Source of the DNA: Allacma fusca
Taxonomy: Eukaryota > Arthropoda > Collembola > Symphypleona > Sminthuridae
Length of the DNA stretch: 64,000 nt
Assembly: GCA_947179485.1 (NCBI GenBank)
Contig: OX359248.1
Location: forward strand, 44,092,847-44,156,846
Reading direction: 5' to 3'
A program made the position numbers and the translations under genes. How positions within the stretch are numbered: position 1 is the first letter of the stretch; each line of letters opens with the position of its first letter. Shown in pieces: positions 12,298 through 23,841 of the stretch. The notes beneath the pieces are model-generated. The model had not been told where the DNA came from. It searched no databases and saw only the letters and a list, made by a program, of their open reading frames with translations.

Positions 12298-13100
12298 AAA
12301 AAATTTAGCTTGCAGTTAGGAAAGTTTAGCTTGCAGTTAAGAAAGTTTAGCTTGCAGTTAAGAAAGTTTAGCTTGCAGTTAAATTTAGATTGTAGTTAAG
12401 AAAGTTTTGCTTGCAGTTAAGAAAGTTTAGCTTGCAGTTAAGAAAGTTTAGCTTGCAGTTAAGAAAGTTTAGCTTGCAGTTAGGAAAGTTTAGCTTACAG
12501 TTTAGTTTAGCTTGCAGTTAAGAAAGTTTAGCTTGCAGTTAAGAAAGTTTAGCTTGCAGTTAAGAAAGATAAGCTTGCAGTTAAGAAAGTTTAGCTTGCA
12601 GTTAAGAAAGTTTAGCTTGCAGTTAAGAAAGTTTAGCTTGCAGTTAAGAAAGTTTAGCTTGCAGTTAAGAAAGTTTAGCTTGCAGTTAAGACAGTTTAGC
12701 TTGCAGATAAGAAAGTTTAGCTTGCAGTTAAGAAAGTTTAGATTGCAGCTAAGTTTAGCTTGCAGTTAAGAAAGTTTAGCTTACAGTTAAGACAGTTTAG
12801 CTTGCAGTTAAGAAAGTTTAGCTTGCAGTTAAGAAAGTTGAGCTTGCAGCTAGGAAAGTTTAGCTTGCAGTTAAGAAAGTTTAGCTTCAGTTAAGAAAGT
12901 TTAGCTTGCAGTTAAGAAAGTTAAGTTTGCAGTTAAGAAAGTTAAGCTTGCAGTTAAGAAAGTTTAGCTTGCAGTTAAGAAAGTTTAGCTTGCAGTTAAA
13001 TTTAGATTGTAGTTAAGAAAGTTTTGCTTGCAGTTAAGAAAGTTTAGCTTGCAGTTAAGAAAGTTTAGCTTGCAGTTAAGAAAGTTTAGCTTGCAGTTAG
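12298..13100. repeat. 1,091-bp higher-order repeat, copy 2 (partial)
   Basis: It follows copy 1 at an offset of 1,091 bp with the same GACAG, AAAGATAAGC and CTTCAG units. Visible differences are TTGAGCTTGCAGC here against TTGAGCTTGTAGC in copy 1, and GTTTTGC here against GTTTAGC in copy 1 after the second AAATTTAGATTG unit. Order is lost near 13,100, where TTAGGAAAG is followed by ordinary units instead of TTACAGTTTAG. Confidence 0.75.
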
Positions 13101-16100
13101 GAAAGTTTAGCTTGCAGTTAAGAAAGTTTGGCTTGCAGTTAAGAAAGTTTAGCTTGCAGTTAAGAAAGTTTAGCTTGCAGCTAGGAAAGTTTAGCTTGCA
13201 GTAAAGAAAGTTTAGCTTGCAGTTAAGAAAGTTTAGCTTGCAGTTAGGGAAGTTTAGCTTGCAGTTAAGAAAGTTTAGCTTGCAGTTAAGAAAGTTTAGC
13301 TTGCAGTTAAATTTAGATTGTAGTTAAGAAAGTTTTGATTGCAGTTAAGAAAGTTTAGCTTGCAGTTAAGAAAGTTTAGCTTGCAGTTAAGAAAGTTTAG
13401 CTTGCAGTTAGGAAAGTTTAGCTTACAGTTTAGTTTAGCTTGCAGTTAAGAAAGTTTAGCTTGCAGTAAAGAAAGTTTAGCTTGCAGTTAAGAAAGATAA
13501 GCTTGCAGTTAAGAAAGTTTAGCTTGCAGTTAAATTTAGATTGTAGTTAAGAAAGTTTTGCTTGCAGTTAAGAAAGTTTAGCTTGCAGTTAAGAAAGTTT
13601 AGCTTGCAGTTAAGAAAGTTTAGCTTGCAGTTAGGAAAGTTTAGCTTGCAGTTAAGAAAGTTTAGCTTGCAGTTAAGAAAGTTTAGCTTGCAGTTAAGAA
13701 AGTTTAGCTCGCAGTTAGGAAAGTTTAGCTTACAGTTTAGTTTAGCTTGCAGTTAAGAAAGTTTAGCTTGCAGATAAGAAAGTTTAGCTTGCAGTTAAGA
13801 AAGATAAGCTTGCAGTTAAGAAAGTTTAGCTTGCAGTTAAGAAAGTTTAGCTTGCAGTTAAGAAAGTTGAGCTTGCAGTTAAGAAAGTTTAGCTTGCAGT
13901 TAAGAAAGTTTAGCTTGCAGTTAAGAAAGTTTAGCTTGCAGATAAGAAAGTCTAGCTTGCAGTTAAGGAAGTTTAGCTTGCAGTTAGGTTTAGCTTGCAG
14001 TTAAGAAAGTTTAGCTTGCAGTTAAGAAAGTTTAGCTTGCAGTTAAGAAAGTTTAGCTTGCAGTTAAGTTGAGCTTGCAGTTAAGAAAGTTTAGCTTGCA
14101 GTTAAGAAAAATTAGCTTGCAGTTAAGAAAGTTTAGCTTGCAGTTAAGAAAGTTAAGCTTGCAGTTAAGAAAGTTTAGCTTGCAGTTAAGAAAGTTTAGC
14201 TTGCAGTTAAGAAAGTTTAGCTTGCAGTTAAGAAAGTTTAGCTTGCAGTTAAGAAAGTTTAGCTTGCAGCTAGGAAAGTTAAGCTTGCAGTTAAGAAAGT
14301 TTAGCTTCAGTTAAGAAAGTTTAGCTTCAGTTAAGAAAGTTAAGCTTGCAGTTAAGAAAGTTTAGCTTGCAGTTAAGAAAGTTTAGCTTGCAGTTAAATT
14401 TAGATTGTAGTTAAGAAAGTTTTGCTTGCAGTTAAGAAAGTTTAGCTTGCAGTTAAGAAAGTTTAGCTTGCAGTTAAGAAAGTTTAGCTTGCAGTTAGGA
14501 AAGTTTAGCTTACAGTTTAGTTTAGCTTGCAGTTAAGAAAGTTTAGCTTGCAGTTAAGAAAGTTTAGCTTGCAGTTAAGAAAGATAAGCTTGCAGTTAAG
14601 AAAGTTTAGCTTGCAGTTAAGAAAGTTTAGCTTGCAGTTAAGAAAGTTTAGCTTGCAGTTAAGAAAGTTTAGCTTGCAGTTAAGAAAGTTTAGCTTGCAG
14701 TTAAGAAAGTTTAGCTTGCAGTTAAGAAAGTTTAGCTTGCAGCTAGGAAAGTTTAGCTTGCAGTTAAGAAAGTTTAGCTTGCAGTTAGGAAAGTTTAGCT
14801 TGCAGATAAGAAAGTCTAGCTTGCAGTTAAGGAAGTTTAGCTTGCAGTTAAGAAAGTTTAGCTTGCAGTTAGGAAAGTTTAGCTTACAGTTTAGTTTAGC
14901 TTGCAGTTAAGAAAGTTTAGCTTGCAGTTAAGAAAGTTTAGCTTGCAGTTAAGAAAGATAAGCTTGCAGTTAGGAAAGTTTAGCTTGCAGTAAAGAAAGT
15001 TAAGCTTGCAGTTAAGAAAGTTTAGCTTGCAGTAAAGAAAGTTTAGCTTGCAGATAAGAAAGTCTAGCTTGCAGTTAAGGAAGTTTAGCTTGCAGTTAGG
15101 TTTAGCTTGCTGTTAAGAAAGTTTAGCTTGCAGTTAAGAAAGTTTAGCTTGCAGTTAAGAAAGTTTAGCTTGCAGTTAAGAAAGTTTAGCTTGCAGTTAA
15201 GTTGAGCTTGCAGTTAAGAAAGTTTAGCTTGCAGTTAAAAAAAAATTAGCTTGCAGTTAAGAAAGTTTAGCTTGCAGTTAAGAAAGTTTAGCTTGCAGTT
15301 AAGAAAGTTTAGCTTGCAGTTAAGAAAGTTTAGCTTGCAGTTAAGAAAGTTTAGCTTGCAGATAAGAAAGTTTAGCTTGCAGTTAAGAAAGTTTAGATTG
15401 CAGCTAAGTTTAGCTTGCAGTTAAGAAAGTTAAGCTTGCAGTTAAGAAAGTTTAGCTTGCAGTTAAGAAAGTCTAGCTTGCAGTTAAGGAAGTTTAGCTT
15501 GCAGTTATGTTTAGCTTGCAGTTAAGAAAGTTTAGCTTGCAGTTAAAAACGTTTAGCTTGCACTTAAGAAAGTTTAGCTTGCAGTTAGGAAAATTTAGCT
15601 TACAGTTTAGTTTAGCTTGCAGTTAAGAAAGTTTAGCTTGCAGTTAAGAAAGTTTAGCTTGCAGTTAAGAAAGTTTAGCTTGCAGTTAAGAAAGTTTAGC
15701 TTGCAGTTAAGAAAGTTTAGCTTGCAGTTAAGAAAGTTTAGCTTGCAGTTAAGAAAGTTTAGCTTGCAGTTAAGAAAGTTTAGCTTGCAGTTAGGAAAGT
15801 TTAGCTTGCAGTAAAGAAAGTTTAGCTTGCAGTTAAGAAAGTTTAGCTTGCAGTTAAGAAAGTTAAGCTTGCAGATAAGAAAGTCTAGCTTGCAGTTAAG
15901 GAAGTTTAGCTTGCAGTTAAGAAAAATTAGCTTGCAGTTAGGAAAGTTTAGCTTGCAGTAAAGAAAGTTTAGCTTGCAGTAAAGAAAGTTTAGCTTGCAG
16001 TTAAAAAAGTTTAGCTTGCAGATAAGAAAGTCTAGCTTGCAGTTAAGGAAGTTTAGCTTGCAGTTAGGTTTAGCTTGCAGTTAAGAAAGTTTAGCTTGCA

Positions 16101-16721
16101 GTTAAGAAAGTTTAGCTTGCAGTTAAGAAAGTTTAGCTTGCAGTTAAGTTGAGCTTGCTGTTAAGAAAGTTTAGCTTGCAGTTAAGAAAAATTAGCTTGC
16201 AGTTAAGAAAGTTTAGCTTGCAGTTAAGAAAGTTTAGCTTGCAGTTAAGAAAGTTTAGCTTGCAGTTAAGAAAGTTTAGCTTGCAGTAAAGAAAGTTAAG
16301 CTTGCAGTTAAGAAAGTTTAGCTTGCAGTAAAGAAAGTTTAGCTTGCAGATAAGAAAGTCTAGCTTGCAGTTAAGGAAGTTTAGCTTGCAGTTAGGTTTA
16401 GCTTGCTGTTAAGAAAGTTTAGCTTGCAGTTAAGAAAGTTTAGCTTGCAGTTAAGAAAGTTTAGCTTGCAGTTAAGAAAGTTTAGCTTGCAGTTAAGTTA
16501 AGCTTGCAGTTAAGAAAGTTTAGCTTGCAGTTAAAAAAAAATTAGCTTGCAGTTAAGAAAGTTTAGCTTGCAGTTAAGAAAGTTTAGCTTGCAGTTAAGA
16601 AAGTTTAGCTTGCAGTTAAGAAAGTTTAGCTTGCAGTTAAGTTGAGCTTGCAGTTAAGAAAGTTTAGCTTGCAGTTAAGAAAGTTTAGCTTGCAGTTAAG
16701 AAAGTTTAGCTTGCAGTTAAG
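13101..16721. repeat. Mosaic of domain I modules
   Basis: No single period dominates. Three TTACAGTTTAG units (about 13,425, 13,735 and 14,515) come close together. The CTTCAG pair near 14,305-14,340 and its surroundings match the domain I HOR at 6,231 onwards with an offset of about 7.8 kb. A TTAAAAACG unit lies at 15,543 and A9 runs at 15,237-15,245 and 16,533-16,541. Unit order suggests pieces of older HORs joined by unequal exchange. No gene or unique sequence is present. Confidence 0.7.
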
Positions 16722-18406
16722 TTGAGCTTGCAGTTAAGAAAGTTTAGCTTGCAGTTAAGAAAAATTAGCTTGCAGTTAAGAAAGTTTAGCTTGCAGTTAA
16801 GAAAGTTTAGCTTGCAGTTAAGAAAGTTTAGCTTGCAGTTAGGAAAGTTTAGCTTGCAGTAAAGAAAGTTAAGCTTGCAGTTAAGAAAGTTTAGCTTGCA
16901 GTAAAGAAAGTTTAGCTTGCAGATAAGAAAGTCTAGCTTGCAGTTAAGGAAGTTTAGCTTGCAGTTAGGTTTAGCTTGCAGTTAAGAAAGTTTAGCTTGC
17001 AGTTAAGAAAGTTTAGCTTGCAGTTAAGAAAGTTTAGCTTGCAGTTAAGTTGAGCTTGCAGTTAAGAAAGTTTAGCTTGCAGTTTAAAAAAAATTAGCTT
17101 GCAGTTAAGAAAGTTTAGCTTGCAGTTAAGAAAGTTTAGCTTGCAGTTAAGAAAGTTTAGCTTGCAGTTAAGAAAGTTTAGCTTGCAGATAAGAAAGTTT
17201 AGCGTGCAGTTAAGAAAGTTTAGATTGCAGCTAAGTTTAGCTTGCAGTTAAGAAAGTTTAGCTTGCAGTTAAGAAAGTTTAGCTTGCAGATAAGAAAGTC
17301 TAGCTTGCAGTTAAGGAAGTTTAGCTTGCAGTTAGGTTTAGCTTGCAGTTAAGAAAGTTTAGCTTGCAGTTAAAAACGTTTAGCTTGCAGTTAAGAAAGT
17401 TTAGCTTGCAGTTAGGAAAATTTAGCTTACAGTTTAGTTTAGCTTGCAGTTAAGAAAGTTTAGCTTGCAGTTAAGAAAGTTTAGCTTGCAGTTAAGAAAG
17501 TTTAGCTTGCAGTTAAGAAAGTTTAGCTTGCAGTTAAGAAAGTTTAGCTTGCAGTTAAGAAAGTTTAGCTTGCAGTTAGGAAAGTTTAGCTTGCAGTAAA
17601 GAAAGTTTAGCTTGCAGTTAAGAAAGTTTAGCTTGCAGTTAAGAAAGTTAAGCTTGCAGATAAGAAAGTCTAGCTTGCAGTTAAGGAAGTTTAGCTTGCA
17701 GTTAAGAAAGTTTAGCTTGCAGTTAGGAAAGTTTAGCTTGCAGTAAAGAAAGTTTAGCTTGCAGTAAAGAAAGTTTAGCTTGCAGTTAAGAAAGTTTAGC
17801 TTGCAGATAAGAAAGTCTAGCTTGCAGTTAAGGAAGTTTAGCTTGCAGTTAGGTTTAGCTTGCAGTTAAGAAAGTTTAGCTTGCAGTTAAGAAAGTTTAG
17901 CTTGCAGTTAAGAAAGTTTAGCTTGCAGTTAAGTTGAGCTTGCAGTTAAGAAAGTTTAGCTTGCAGTTAAGAAAAATTAGCTTGCAGTTAAGAAAGTTTA
18001 GCTTGCAGTTAAGAAAGTTTAGCTTGCAGTTAAGAAAGTTTAGCTTGCAGTTAAGAAAGTTTAGCTTGCAGCTAGGAAAGTTAAGCTTGCAGTTAAGAAA
18101 GTTTAGCTTGCAGTTAAGAAAGTTTAGCTTGCAGTTAAGAAAGTTTAGCTTGCAGCTAGGAAAGTTAAGCTTGCAGTTAAGAAAGTTTAGCTTCAGTTAA
18201 GAAAGTTTAGCTTCAGTTAAGAAAGTTAAGCTTGCAGTTAAGAAAGTTTAGCTTGCAGTTAAGAAAGTTTAGCTTGCAGTTAAATTTAGATTGTAGTTAA
18301 GAAAGTTTTGCTTGCAGTTAAGAAAGTTTAGCTTGCAGTTAAGAAAGTTTAGCTTGCAGTTAAGAAAGTTTAGCTTGCAGTTAGGAAAGTTTAGCTTGCA
18401 GTTAAG
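16722..18406. repeat. Domain I late higher-order repeat, copy 1 (1,685 bp)
   Basis: The copy starts at an AAGTTGAGC unit (16,722), which recurs at 18,407. It contains an unusual CAGTTTAAAAAAAATTAGC unit with an A8 run (17,086-17,093), the TTAAAAACG unit (17,370), the TTACAGTTTAG unit, two CTAGGAAAGTTAAGC units and the paired CTTCAG units near 18,190-18,220. Confidence 0.85.
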
Positions 18407-20049
18407 TTGAGCTTGCAGTTAAGAAAGTTTAGCTTGCAGTTAAGAAAAATTAGCTTGCAGTTAAGAAAGTTTAGCTTGCAGTTAAGAAAGTTTAGCTTGC
18501 AGTTAAGAAAGTTTAGCTTGCAGTTAGGAAAGTTTAGCTTGCAGTAAAGAAAGTTAAGCTTGCAGTTAAGAAAGTTTAGCTTGCAGTAAAGAAAGTTTAG
18601 CTTGCAGATAAGAAAGTCTAGCTTGCAGTTAAGGAAGTTTAGCTTGCAGTTAGGTTTAGCTTGCAGTTAAGAAAGTTTAGCTTGCAGTTAAGAAAGTTTA
18701 GCTTGCAGTTAAGAAAGTTTAGCTTGCAGTTAAGTTGAGCTTGCAGTTAAGAAAGTTTAGCTTGCAGTTTAAAAAAAATTAGCTTGCAGTTAAGAAAGTT
18801 TAGCTTGCAGTTAAGAAAGTTTAGCTTGCAGTTAAGAAAGTTTAGCTTGCAGTTAAGAAAGTTTAGCTTGCAGATAAGAAAGTTTAGCTTGCAGTTAAGA
18901 AAGTTTAGATTGCAGCTAAGTTTAGCTTGCAGTTAAGAAAGTTTAGCTTGCAGTTAAGAAAGTTTAGCTTGCAGATAAGAAAGTCTAGCTTGCAGTTAAG
19001 GAAGTTTAGCTTGCAGTTAGGTTTAGCTTGCAGTTAAGAAAGTTTAGCTTGCAGTTAAAAACGTTTAGCTTGCAGTTAAGAAAGTTTAGCTTGCAGTTAG
19101 GAAAATTTAGCTTACAGTTTAGTTTAGCTTGCAGTTAAGAAAGTTTAGCTTGCAGTTAAGAAAGTTTAGCTTGCAGTTAAGAAAGTTTAGCTTGCAGTTA
19201 AGAAAGTTTAGCTTGCAGTTAGGAAAGTTTAGCTTGCAGTAAAGAAAGTTTAGCTTGCAGTTAAGAAAGTTTAGCTTGCAGTTAAGAAAGTTAAGCTTGC
19301 AGATAAGAAAGTCTAGCTTGCAGTTAAGGAAGTTTAGCTTGCAGTTAAGAAAGTTTAGCTTGCAGTTAGGAAAGTTTAGCTTGCAGTAAAGAAAGTTTAG
19401 CTTGCAGTAAAGAAAGTTTAGCTTGCAGTTAAGAAAGTTTAGCTTGCAGATAAGAAAGTCTAGCTTGCAGTTAAGGAAGTTTAGCTTGCAGTTAGGTTTA
19501 GCTTGCAGTTAAGAAAGTTTAGCTTGCAGTTAAGAAAGTTTAGCTTGCAGTTAAGAAAGTTTAGCTTGCAGTTAAGTTGAGCTTGCAGTTAAGAAAGTTT
19601 AGCTTGCAGTTAAGAAAAATTAGCTTGCAGTTAAGAAAGTTTAGCTTGCAGTTAAGAAAGTTTAGCTTGCAGTTAAGAAAGTTTAGCTTGCAGTTAAGAA
19701 AGTTTAGCTTGCAGCTAGGAAAGTTAAGCTTGCAGTTAAGAAAGTTTAGCTTGCAGTTAAGAAAGTTTAGCTTGCAGTTAAGAAAGTTTAGCTTGCAGCT
19801 AGGAAAGTTAAGCTTGCAGTTAAGAAAGTTTAGCTTCAGTTAAGAAAGTTTAGCTTCAGTTAAGAAAGTTAAGCTTGCAGTTAAGAAAGTTTAGCTTGCA
19901 GTTAAGAAAGTTTAGCTTGCAGTTAAATTTAGATTGTAGTTAAGAAAGTTTTGCTTGCAGTTAAGAAAGTTTAGCTTGCAGTTAAGAAAGTTTAGCTTGC
20001 AGTTAAGAAAGTTTAGCTTGCAGTTAGGAAAGTTTAGCTTACAGTTTAG
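18407..20049. repeat. Domain I late higher-order repeat, copy 2 (1,643 bp)
   Basis: It has the same order as the previous copy: AAGTTGAGC at 18,407, A8 run at 18,771-18,778, TTAAAAACG at 19,055, paired CTTCAG near 19,835-19,860. The offset falls from 1,685 to 1,643 bp inside the copy, which equals exactly two lost 21-bp units in the ordinary-unit run after the TTACAGTTTAG unit. Confidence 0.85.
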
Positions 20050-20925
20050 TTTAGCTTGCAGTTAAGAAAGTTTAGCTTGCAGTTAAAAAAGTTTAGCTTG
20101 CAGTTAAGAAAGATAAGCTTGCAGTTAAGAAAGTTTAGCTTGCAGTTAAGAAAGTTTAGCTTGCAGTTAAGAAAGTTTAGCTTGCAGTTAAGAAAGTTTA
20201 GCTTGCAGTTAAGAAAGTTTAGCTTGCAGTTAAGAAAGTTTAGCTTGCAGGTAGGAAAGTTTAGCTTGTAGTAAAGAAAGTTTAGCTTGCAGTTAAGAAA
20301 GTTTAGCTTGCAGTTAGGAAAGTTTAGCTTGCAGATAAGAAAGTCTAGCTTGCAGTTAAGGAAGTTTAGCTTGCAGTTAAGAAAGTTTAGCTTGCAGTTA
20401 GGAAAGTTTAGCTTGCAGTAAAGAAAGTTAAGCTTGCAGTTAAGAAAGTTTAGCTTGCAGTAAAGAAAGTTTAGCTTGCAGATAAGAAAGTCTAGCTTGC
20501 AGTTAAGGAAGTTTAGCTTGCAGTTAGATTTAGCTTGCTGTTAAGAAAGTTTAGCTTGCAGTTAAGAAAGTTTAGCTTGCAGTTAAGAAAGTTTAGCTTG
20601 CAGTTAAGTTGAGCTTGCAGTTAAGAAAGTTTAGCTTGCAGTTAAAAAAAAATTAGCTTGCAGTTAAGAAAGTTTAGCTTGCAGTTAAGAAAGTTTAGCT
20701 TGCAGTTAAGAAAGTTTAGCTTGCAGTTAAGAAAGTTTAGCCTGCAGATAAGAAAGTTTAGCTTGCAGTTAAGAAAGTTTAGATTGCAGCTAAGTTTAGC
20801 TTGCAGTTAAGAAAGTTTAGCTTACAGTTAAGACAGTTTAGCTTGCAGTTAAGAAAGTTTAGCTTGCAGTTAAGAAAGTTTAGCTTGCAGCTAGGAAAGT
20901 TTAGCTTGCAGTTAAGAAAGTTTAG
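20050..20925. repeat. Transitional block resembling 9.9-10.7 kb
   Basis: It shares the TTAGATTTAGC unit and the GACAG unit with about 10.28-10.56 kb at offsets of 10,240 and 10,261 bp, which differ by one unit. A CAGGTAGGAAAG unit (about 20,250) and a CCTGCAG unit (about 20,743, which creates a PstI site) look private. An A9 run lies at 20,644-20,652. Confidence 0.7.
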
Positions 20926-22383
20926 CTTCAGTTAAGAAAGTTTAGCTTGCAGTTAAGAAAGTTAAGCTTGCAGTTAAGAAAGTTAAGCTTGCAGTTAAGA
21001 AAGTTTAGCTTGCAGTTAAGAAAGTTTAGCTTGCAGTTAAATTTAGATTGTAGTTAAGAAAGTTTTGCTTGCAGTTAAGAAAGTTTAGCTTGCAGTTAAG
21101 AAAGTTTAGCTTGCAGTTAAGAAAGTTTAGCTTGCAGTTAGGAAAGTTTAGCTTACAGTTTAGTTTAGCTTGCAGTTAAGAAAGTTTAGCTTGCAGTTAA
21201 GAAAGTTTAGCTTGCAGTTAAGAAAGTTTAGCTTGCAGTTAAGAAAGTTTAGCTTGCAATTAAGAAAGTTTAGCTTGCAGTTAAGAAAGTTTAGCTTGCA
21301 GTTAAGAAAGTTTAGCTTGCAGTTAAGAAAGTTTAGCTTGCAATTAAGAAAGTTTGGCTTGCAGTTAAGAAAGTTTAGCTTGCAGTTAAGAAAGTTTAGC
21401 TTGCAGCTAGGAAAGTTTAGCTTGCAGTAAAGAAAGTTTAGCTTGCAGTTAAGAAAGTTTAGCTTGCAGTTAAGAAAGTTTAGCTTGCAGATAAGAAAGT
21501 CTAGCTTGCAGTTAAGGAAGTTTAGCTTGCAGTTAAGAAAGTTTAGCTTGCAGTTAGGAAAGTTTAGCTTGCAGTAAAGAAAGTTAAGCTTGCAGTTAAG
21601 AAAGTTTAGCTTGCAGTAAAGAAAGTTTAGCTTGCAGATAAGAAAGTCTAGCTTGCAGTTAAGGAAGTTTAGCTTGCAGTTAGGTTTAGCTTGCAGTCAA
21701 GGAAGTTTAGCTTGCAGTTAGGTTTAGCTTGCAGTCAAGGAAGTATAGCTTGCAGTTAAGTTGAGCTTGCAGTTACGAAAGTTTAGCTTGCAGTTAAAAA
21801 AAATTAGCTTGCGGTTAAGAAAGTTTAGCTTGCAGTTAAGAAAGTTTAGCTTGCAGTTAAGAAAGTTTAGCTTGCAGTTAAGAAAGTTTAGCTTGCAGAT
21901 AAGAAAGTTTAGCTTGCAGTTAAGAAAGTTTAGATTGCAGCTAAGTTTAGCTTGCAGTTAAGAAAGTTTAGATTGCAGCTAAGTTTAGCTTGCAGTTAAG
22001 AAAGTTTAGCTTACAGTTAAGAAAGTTTAGTTTAAAGTTAAGTTAAGCTTGCGGTTAAGAAAGTTTAGCTTGCAGTTAAGAAAGTTTAGCTTGCAGTTAA
22101 GAAAGTTTAGCTTGCAATTAAGAAAGTTTAGCTTGCAGTTAAGAAAGTTTAGCTTGCAGTTAAGAAAGTTTAGCTTGCAGTTAAGAAAGTTTAGCTTGCA
22201 ATTAAGAAAGTTTGGCTTGCAGTTAAGAAAGTTTAGCTTGCAGTTAAGAAAGTTTAGCTTGCAGTAAAGAAAGTTTAGCTTGCAGTAAAGAAAGTTTAGC
22301 TTGCAGTTAAGAAAGTTTAGCTTGCAGTTAAGAAAGTTTAGCTTGCAGATAAGAAAGTCTAGCTTGCAGTTAAGGAAGTTTAG
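20926..22383. repeat. Domain II 1,458-bp higher-order repeat, copy 1
   Basis: The copy starts at a single CTTCAG unit. The same unit recurs 1,458 bp on at 22,384. Inside are AATTAAG units (GCAGTT to GCAATT), TTACGAAAG, GCGGTTAAG, AGTCAAGGAAGTATAGC, an A8 run (21,796-21,803) and the first GTTTAGTTTAAAG unit (about 22,030). I noticed no difference from copy 2 over the stretches I compared, so the duplication looks recent. Confidence 0.85.
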
Positions 22384-23841
22384 CTTCAGTTAAGAAAGTT
22401 TAGCTTGCAGTTAAGAAAGTTAAGCTTGCAGTTAAGAAAGTTAAGCTTGCAGTTAAGAAAGTTTAGCTTGCAGTTAAGAAAGTTTAGCTTGCAGTTAAAT
22501 TTAGATTGTAGTTAAGAAAGTTTTGCTTGCAGTTAAGAAAGTTTAGCTTGCAGTTAAGAAAGTTTAGCTTGCAGTTAAGAAAGTTTAGCTTGCAGTTAGG
22601 AAAGTTTAGCTTACAGTTTAGTTTAGCTTGCAGTTAAGAAAGTTTAGCTTGCAGTTAAGAAAGTTTAGCTTGCAGTTAAGAAAGTTTAGCTTGCAGTTAA
22701 GAAAGTTTAGCTTGCAATTAAGAAAGTTTAGCTTGCAGTTAAGAAAGTTTAGCTTGCAGTTAAGAAAGTTTAGCTTGCAGTTAAGAAAGTTTAGCTTGCA
22801 ATTAAGAAAGTTTGGCTTGCAGTTAAGAAAGTTTAGCTTGCAGTTAAGAAAGTTTAGCTTGCAGCTAGGAAAGTTTAGCTTGCAGTAAAGAAAGTTTAGC
22901 TTGCAGTTAAGAAAGTTTAGCTTGCAGTTAAGAAAGTTTAGCTTGCAGATAAGAAAGTCTAGCTTGCAGTTAAGGAAGTTTAGCTTGCAGTTAAGAAAGT
23001 TTAGCTTGCAGTTAGGAAAGTTTAGCTTGCAGTAAAGAAAGTTAAGCTTGCAGTTAAGAAAGTTTAGCTTGCAGTAAAGAAAGTTTAGCTTGCAGATAAG
23101 AAAGTCTAGCTTGCAGTTAAGGAAGTTTAGCTTGCAGTTAGGTTTAGCTTGCAGTCAAGGAAGTTTAGCTTGCAGTTAGGTTTAGCTTGCAGTCAAGGAA
23201 GTATAGCTTGCAGTTAAGTTGAGCTTGCAGTTACGAAAGTTTAGCTTGCAGTTAAAAAAAATTAGCTTGCGGTTAAGAAAGTTTAGCTTGCAGTTAAGAA
23301 AGTTTAGCTTGCAGTTAAGAAAGTTTAGCTTGCAGTTAAGAAAGTTTAGCTTGCAGATAAGAAAGTTTAGCTTGCAGTTAAGAAAGTTTAGATTGCAGCT
23401 AAGTTTAGCTTGCAGTTAAGAAAGTTTAGATTGCAGCTAAGTTTAGCTTGCAGTTAAGAAAGTTTAGCTTACAGTTAAGAAAGTTTAGTTTAAAGTTAAG
23501 TTAAGCTTGCGGTTAAGAAAGTTTAGCTTGCAGTTAAGAAAGTTTAGCTTGCAGTTAAGAAAGTTTAGCTTGCAATTAAGAAAGTTTAGCTTGCAGTTAA
23601 GAAAGTTTAGCTTGCAGTTAAGAAAGTTTAGCTTGCAGTTAAGAAAGTTTAGCTTGCAATTAAGAAAGTTTGGCTTGCAGTTAAGAAAGTTTAGCTTGCA
23701 GTTAAGAAAGTTTAGCTTGCAGTAAAGAAAGTTTAGCTTGCAGTAAAGAAAGTTTAGCTTGCAGTTAAGAAAGTTTAGCTTGCAGTTAAGAAAGTTTAGC
23801 TTGCAGATAAGAAAGTCTAGCTTGCAGTTAAGGAAGTTTAG
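22384..23841. repeat. Domain II 1,458-bp higher-order repeat, copy 2
   Basis: Copy 2 follows directly and repeats the CTTCAG start, the AATTAAG units, TTACGAAAG, the A8 run beginning at 23,254 and the GTTTAAAG unit. Its right part (from about 23,029) is itself the left part of the next, longer HOR, so the two repeat systems overlap. Confidence 0.85.
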
